Below are positions 45,377 to 48,856 of a DNA stretch of 48,856 nt, piece by piece. Source of the stretch: a virus; the IMG/VR virus record IMGVR_UViG_3300037341_000028, positions 1 to 48,856 of that record. One strand, written 5' to 3'. A program made the position numbers and the translations under genes. The first letter of the stretch is position 1; each line of letters begins with the position of its first letter. The notes beneath the pieces are model-generated. The model was not told the DNA's origin, ran no database searches, and saw only the letters and a list, made by a program, of their open reading frames with translations.

Positions 45377-45760
45377 CTAGCCCTGATTAGGACGAAATAC
45401 GGCAGCCTTTGCCGTTGCGGTGCCGCTTTCCTCAACCGTCAGGTACACGAGCGAGCCACCGTCAGGTACCCAACCCTCGAGTACCTCAAGTTCAAAAATG
45501 CAGAAGTCCATCCCATTGACTTCCTTGACTTTGTCAGCCTGCACGCCGTACGGGTTGTTCGTACCTTCCACGGTTGCGCTGATGGTATCGTCGCTTGATG
45601 CCGCGTCATTCCAGACGATCAACACGTCGCCTTTTTTGGCGTTGAAACTATTCGCACTGGCGCCCGTGTCCAAGTCTACCCACGCGCCGGTGGCCGCGCC
45701 ATTTGCCGACGCCAGCGACGGGTACGTCCCTACGCCTTCTACTACGGTAATCGTCGCCAT
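45377..45760 (-). CDS. Small beta-rich protein next to the tail tube, probable virion protein
   Basis: 127 residues. All-beta, Ala- and Gly-rich: MATITVVEGVGTYPSLASAN, GDVLIVWNDAASSDDTISAT, VEGTNNPYGVQADKVKEVNG and LEVLEGWVPDGGSLVYLTVE. This resembles small Ig-like or decoration proteins that cover tail tubes or capsids. Between a glycosyltransferase-methyltransferase and the tail tube, it might be the glycosylated substrate. No family is named. Confidence 0.6.
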   Translation of the reverse strand: MATITVVEGVGTYPSLASANGAATGAWVDLDTGASANSFNAKKGDVLIVWNDAASSDDTISATVEGTNNPYGVQADKVKEVNGMDFCIFELEVLEGWVPDGGSLVYLTVEESGTATAKAAVFRPNQG

Positions 45761-46870
45761 CTAGCCCTCCTTGTGAGCTTCTACATAAAAACTATGGTTC
45801 GTGCGAAATGGGTCATCGATATCGATGCGGCTGTCGAATGCAACCGGCTCCGCTGTTGCAAAGCCTGCTGCCAGTAGTACATCGCACAGGCGCGGCACAT
45901 CCCAGACATAGCGATGCGGATCGCGTGCCACGTTAAATATAATAGCGTTAACGTAATCAATCGGCTGTGGTTCCTCCACGCCGGGAATGGCAGAGCACAC
46001 GAACTGCGTAAATCCCTGCCAGTCAGACACGTCCCCACGTACATAGTCAGCGAGGAGGCGCGGCACATCTGGCAGCACGAGCCGCACGACACCACCAGGC
46101 AGTAGCGCCCGGTGGCACTCGTCAATCAGTTTCGACGCGACGGAATAGTCGAGATGCTCCAGAACGTGCGATGCATAGATGTAGTCAATGCTGTTGTTAA
46201 AAAATGGCAGCCCCTGTCGGATGTCGTGCGCCTTGACGCCTGCACGGGGCGCGCTGTCAATGTTAATCCAGCCATCGCGCACGTCGGTGCCACACCCCAG
46301 ATTTACCATCACATGGCGCGGCGCGCCGTGCGATTGACGATTGAAGTAGCACAAAACTTCGTCCACAAAGCGGAAATCCTCGGGACATTGCTCGTACAAT
46401 TCCTGGATAAAAATACCATCATGCACGGGCAATTCGCACCACCGCAGGTCGCCGATCAGGTCGCGGCGCAGTACGAACTGCGCTGTGTCGATACTGCCGA
46501 TGCGGACGTTTTCCGGTGCGGCTTGCAGCAGACGCCGCTCGTCGGCGCGCTCCTGCGAAAACACAAACGCCCGCGCCTCCGGCTGCGCTGCGATTTCCTC
46601 TTCGAGCCGCCGAAAAAATCCCGGATGCACGCTGTTGTCATCGTCCAAAATCCAAACCCACCCATCACGGATACTGGAGAGTGCCGCTTCAACGTTACGC
46701 GCCATATCAGCCCGCCCATTGCCGGGATGTGTGGCGCCGTGTGGGTGGATGATGTAGTGCCGAATATCCAGGTTGTGTCCTTCGGCAGCGTTCAGGCTCT
46801 CGAAGATGCCCGGTAGATATCCCGGTCTGCTCAGTGCAGTGATAATGGTTAGTGTTGGGTACTCGCTCAT
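45761..46870 (-). CDS. Glycosyltransferase-methyltransferase fusion
   Basis: 369 residues. Residues 1-175 are a GT-A-type glycosyltransferase: TLTIITALSRPGYLPGIFES, then WVWILDDDNSVHPGFFRRLE with the D-D-D-N metal site at about 75-78. Residues 185-365 are a SAM-dependent methyltransferase: VNLGCGTDVRDGWINID (motif I), IDYIYASHVLEHLDYSVAS and ALLPGGVVRLVLPD. This order suggests that a sugar is added and then methylated, possibly on a virion protein or on host wall glycan. The gene overlaps the other glycosyltransferase by 4 bases and lies between tail completion genes and the tail tube, an unusual place. Confidence 0.8.
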   Translation of the reverse strand: MSEYPTLTIITALSRPGYLPGIFESLNAAEGHNLDIRHYIIHPHGATHPGNGRADMARNVEAALSSIRDGWVWILDDDNSVHPGFFRRLEEEIAAQPEARAFVFSQERADERRLLQAAPENVRIGSIDTAQFVLRRDLIGDLRWCELPVHDGIFIQELYEQCPEDFRFVDEVLCYFNRQSHGAPRHVMVNLGCGTDVRDGWINIDSAPRAGVKAHDIRQGLPFFNNSIDYIYASHVLEHLDYSVASKLIDECHRALLPGGVVRLVLPDVPRLLADYVRGDVSDWQGFTQFVCSAIPGVEEPQPIDYVNAIIFNVARDPHRYVWDVPRLCDVLLAAGFATAEPVAFDSRIDIDDPFRTNHSFYVEAHKEG

Positions 46871-47562
46871 GCCTCAATCCTGTGCATCTTCTCTTCGTTG
46901 ATATCCGGCCATAGCGTGACAAACGCACCTTCCTGCATATCGATATGCCCACATACGATGGACGTATCACACACCTGTTTGATGCCTGCCATCTGGCAGT
47001 CGAATGCAAAATAGGTGTCTTGCGAGGAGTGAGCGCCTTCTCCAATGCGGTGCTCCACACGGTAGCGGATGTGTTCCAGAACGCGGCGACGAATGAGGGT
47101 AAATCCGTTGCCCTGGCCCTCGCATTCGATCACGCTGCCCCACGCGGCTCGCGCCCGCTCTGGGAAAAATGACAATGACTGTCCTGTGAACGTCACGTTA
47201 TCCATCGCCGGAAACGCATTCCAACGATAGAACGGCGGCTGTCGGAAACAGTAAAGCGCATAGCCAACATCGGCGTCGTGCTCGTCTAGCGTGGCAAGCA
47301 TCCTCGTCAAGGCATCCTTTTCAAACACGATATCTTGTTCGACAGTCAGTAGGTAGTCATAGTTGCCGCGCAAGCACATATCGCGAGCTTGATTGTACTT
47401 CCAGGCGATGCGTGTTTTCGCGTCGGCTATGTGTTCGTCGCCGCCTCGCAGCATCACAATGTCAGACTGGTATGCCCGGCTGTGCTGGAGTTGGAATAGA
47501 CTATCCAGAGTGCGGCGATGGATGCCCGTATGGATGGGGATGGCAATCAAAACGTTAGACAT
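46867..47562 (-). CDS. Glycosyltransferase (GT-A fold)
   Basis: 231 residues. Starts NVLIAIPIHTGIHRRTLDSL as in GT2-like enzymes; DYLLTVEQDIVFEKDALTRM holds the metal-binding E-Q-D triad at about 75-77 and GNGFTLIRRRVLEHIRYRVE follows. No membrane helix, so a soluble enzyme. With the fused enzyme downstream it makes a two-step glycan modification pair. Overlaps neighbours by 8 and 4 bases. Confidence 0.75.
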   Translation of the reverse strand: MSNVLIAIPIHTGIHRRTLDSLFQLQHSRAYQSDIVMLRGGDEHIADAKTRIAWKYNQARDMCLRGNYDYLLTVEQDIVFEKDALTRMLATLDEHDADVGYALYCFRQPPFYRWNAFPAMDNVTFTGQSLSFFPERARAAWGSVIECEGQGNGFTLIRRRVLEHIRYRVEHRIGEGAHSSQDTYFAFDCQMAGIKQVCDTSIVCGHIDMQEGAFVTLWPDINEEKMHRIEA

Positions 47563-47944
47563 AGCGACACACCACCTCTACTCCGGCATGCTGCCAGTTC
47601 TCTTGAAACCACCCGCGAATGACAGCGCGTAGCGCAATCGTTGACGCTGGCACATCTTCCGCTCGCGTCATATCAATATATGCCGTCTCGCCCGCGTTCG
47701 TTGTCTGGTACACGAGTGGCGGCTCGTATGCGTACCAGGCATCACCGTCCGAACTGTGCTCAATCTCCACTGAGACATGCCCGCCGTTCGCATTCCGCCC
47801 GATGGTGATGACCCATTTCAGGGCGTCATACGCCGCGTCAACCGGGCCGACGACGCGTCCGCTTGTGCCGTTCATCAGTGCGAATGGCTTCTGGCGTGCC
47901 ACAATGCCGAGCCGCTCCAGTTGTGCTGTCGATACTGCTATCAT
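47555..47944 (-). CDS. Tail-module beta protein, unknown
   Basis: 129 residues, ATG overlapping the previous stop. Contains ITIGRNANGGHVSVEIEHSS, DGDAWYAYEPPLVYQTTNAG and STIALRAVIRGWFQENWQHA. The pattern is that of a carbohydrate-binding or jelly-roll-like beta domain. It sits between the DUF3168-type tail completion gene and the glycosyltransferases. No family is named. Confidence 0.6.
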   Translation of the reverse strand: MIAVSTAQLERLGIVARQKPFALMNGTSGRVVGPVDAAYDALKWVITIGRNANGGHVSVEIEHSSDGDAWYAYEPPLVYQTTNAGETAYIDMTRAEDVPASTIALRAVIRGWFQENWQHAGVEVVCRYV

Positions 47945-48318
47945 CCCCGTCCTATGATGTAATCTTGCCGCGATACGTAATAATCCACATCCGGCTCATA
48001 ACTCGCCACCTGATTACGAAGGAACACGCGCCCCACTCTGACGCCGCCCATATCGCCAGAGAAGCCCGACAACCGCTCGCGTATCTTATCGAGCAACTCA
48101 TCGGCATCGATACGCCGCACACCAAACGCGCTGATCTGAATGCGCACATCATCAGTGCAGGTATCGCCCTCGTGCGTGTAGGACGGCGCGGTGCTGATGC
48201 GCTGATAGATGGCAGCAGGCAGATCGGGCTGCTGCGGTAGCCTGTCTGGATAGAGCCGCAAATCCGTGATGCTGCTCTTCAGGTATGTCCACAACCCCTG
48301 CTCAATCGATGGCGTCAT
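47941..48318 (-). CDS. Tail completion protein (DUF3168-like)
   Basis: 125 residues. SIEQGLWTYLKSSITDLRLY and PDRLPQQPDLPAAIYQRIST, then TDDVRIQISAFGVRRIDADE, follow the order of DUF3168/gpU-like proteins: N-terminal helix, P-x-x-P-A-I/V-x-Y/F-x-x-I-S, and a later strand with I-x-x-S/D-x-x-x-x-x-x-x-A-x-x-L. They cap the tail end that joins the head. It overlaps the gp10-like gene by 17 bases. Confidence 0.8.
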   Translation of the reverse strand: MTPSIEQGLWTYLKSSITDLRLYPDRLPQQPDLPAAIYQRISTAPSYTHEGDTCTDDVRIQISAFGVRRIDADELLDKIRERLSGFSGDMGGVRVGRVFLRNQVASYEPDVDYYVSRQDYIIGRG

Positions 48319-48712
48319 TTATCGCATCCCGTAGCGCGTCCTGAATTTCCAGGTATGCATTTTCGCGTTCCTGATCAAACGCGGGCCTCAGGTACGGCTG
48401 CGCTGGCTGGCTGTAGAGCCGTCCAAGTTTGTCACGTCCGTTAAAGCCGAACTCGATACGCCGCGCATAGGCCAGGTTCGTCCCGATAGCTGCGCTGGCA
48501 CTCGTGGCGCTGCTCTCACTGATCTGCACCGTGATGTCGCGGCGAAGCGTGCCAGTCTTGACAGGCGCTCTCACCTGCGCCTCGTTTTTGATAAGTTGCC
48601 CGCCGGTGAGCACCGCCGCCTCCAGTTTCGCCTGTCGCATCTCCTCGGACATGTCTAACAACTTGCGCTTAAGTTCGGGTAGTCCCTCAATTGTCACGTT
48701 GCGCTTCGCCAT
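48302..48712 (-). CDS. HK97 gp10-like tail/neck protein
   Basis: 136 residues. VTIEGLPELKRKLLDMSEEM, a long helix, then IKNEAQVRAPVKTGTLRRDI and AAIGTNLAYARRIEFGFNGR, ending with QPYLRPAFDQERENAYLEI. This is the signature of HK97 gp10 family proteins (G-L..L...L, A-P-x-x-T-G-x-L-R-x-S/D-I, Y-A-x-x-x-E-F-G, P-F/Y-x-x-P-A). They act at the head-tail junction. Starts 15 bases after the small two-helix membrane gene. Confidence 0.9.
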   Translation of the reverse strand: MAKRNVTIEGLPELKRKLLDMSEEMRQAKLEAAVLTGGQLIKNEAQVRAPVKTGTLRRDITVQISESSATSASAAIGTNLAYARRIEFGFNGRDKLGRLYSQPAQPYLRPAFDQERENAYLEIQDALRDAINDAID

Positions 48713-48727
48713 AAACTGCTCACTATG

Positions 48728-48856
48728 CTACTTCCGCCGAACCCACATAACGATCAACACCAGAAGCAGCGGCACAATCGACACCCAGTGCCGCTGAAAC
48801 ATTTGCATTTCGGTTGCCTCTGGATTGCGTATCCAGTCTGCCAGGATGATGAGTGC
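48728..48856 (-). CDS. Second part of the junction-spanning small membrane gene (partial at the right edge)
   Basis: Same gene as 1-171: bases 48737-48856 repeat positions 1-120 and 48728-48736 hold its last codons and TAG stop. The copy is cut at the window edge. Confidence 0.75.
   Translation of the reverse strand, partial: ALIILADWIRNPEATEMQMFQRHWVSIVPLLLVLIVMWVRRK
48737..48856. repeat. Right copy of 120-base terminal direct repeat
   Basis: Exact match to bases 1-120; see the left copy. The length of 120 is compatible with an assembler k-mer overlap. Confidence 0.95.

Noticed and set aside
1-48856. Integrase, transposase, tRNA genes and attachment sites
   Set aside because: None was recognised among the translated frames or by eye on either strand; short or diverged ones could be missed without profile searches.

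Overview
The window is one complete genome of a double-stranded DNA tailed bacteriophage with a long non-contractile tail (siphovirus layout). Its first and last 120 bases are identical, so the unit genome is 48,736 bases and circular or circularly permuted; a 59-codon gene reads through the junction. There are no rRNA or tRNA genes and no bacterial housekeeping genes. Promoters match the bacterial sigma-70 consensus, and most genes have Shine-Dalgarno sites or overlap the previous stop codon (ATGA, TGATG). The host cannot be read from the sequence. Pro/Thr-rich extracytoplasmic linkers and the RecT-like protein type remind me weakly of Chloroflexota.

Leftward strand. Transcription starts at a promoter near 22.28 kb and runs leftward through small early genes, an unknown 239-residue protein, an ERCC4-like/HhH protein, a RecT-like annealing protein and a Toprim primase-helicase (22.2-17.4 kb). 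Next come a decayed methyltransferase, a lysis cassette (membrane coiled-coil protein, holin candidate, glucosaminidase-like protein, amidase), a ParB-methyltransferase and the terminases (16.8-10.5 kb). A KilA-N protein, the portal, a minor head protein, a decoration protein, a protease-scaffold, the major capsid protein and connectors follow (10.4-0.2 kb). Across the junction come tail completion proteins, two glycosyltransferases (one fused to a methyltransferase), the tail tube, G/GT chaperones joined by a -1 frameshift, the tape measure, the tail hub and fibres (48.7-36.3 kb).

Rightward strand. A divergent promoter at 22.30 kb drives an XRE-type regulator and a string of small, tightly overlapping genes (22.4-29.2 kb). 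These include a PAPS-reductase-like ATPase, a VRR-NUC nuclease, a Myb-like DNA-binding protein and a dCTP-deaminase-like enzyme. Two arrays of GC-rich pentamers flank a gene pair here. From 29.3 to 36.2 kb there are several short promoter-terminator units with small genes, a DHH phosphoesterase and an actin-type partition module: parM, parR and three 11-bp tandem repeats over the promoter, followed by two membrane proteins. The two strands converge on hairpin terminators at 36.16-36.28 kb.

Interpretation. No integrase or attachment site is visible, while a ParM/ParR system, an XRE regulator with divergent promoters and a replication protein gene containing iteron-like 9-mers are all present. 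This fits a temperate phage kept as a plasmid (phage-plasmid). An alternative is that the actin moves phage DNA during lytic growth. The other notable elements are an attenuator-like leader in front of the head genes, paired dispersed hairpins and several membrane proteins of 23-59 residues.
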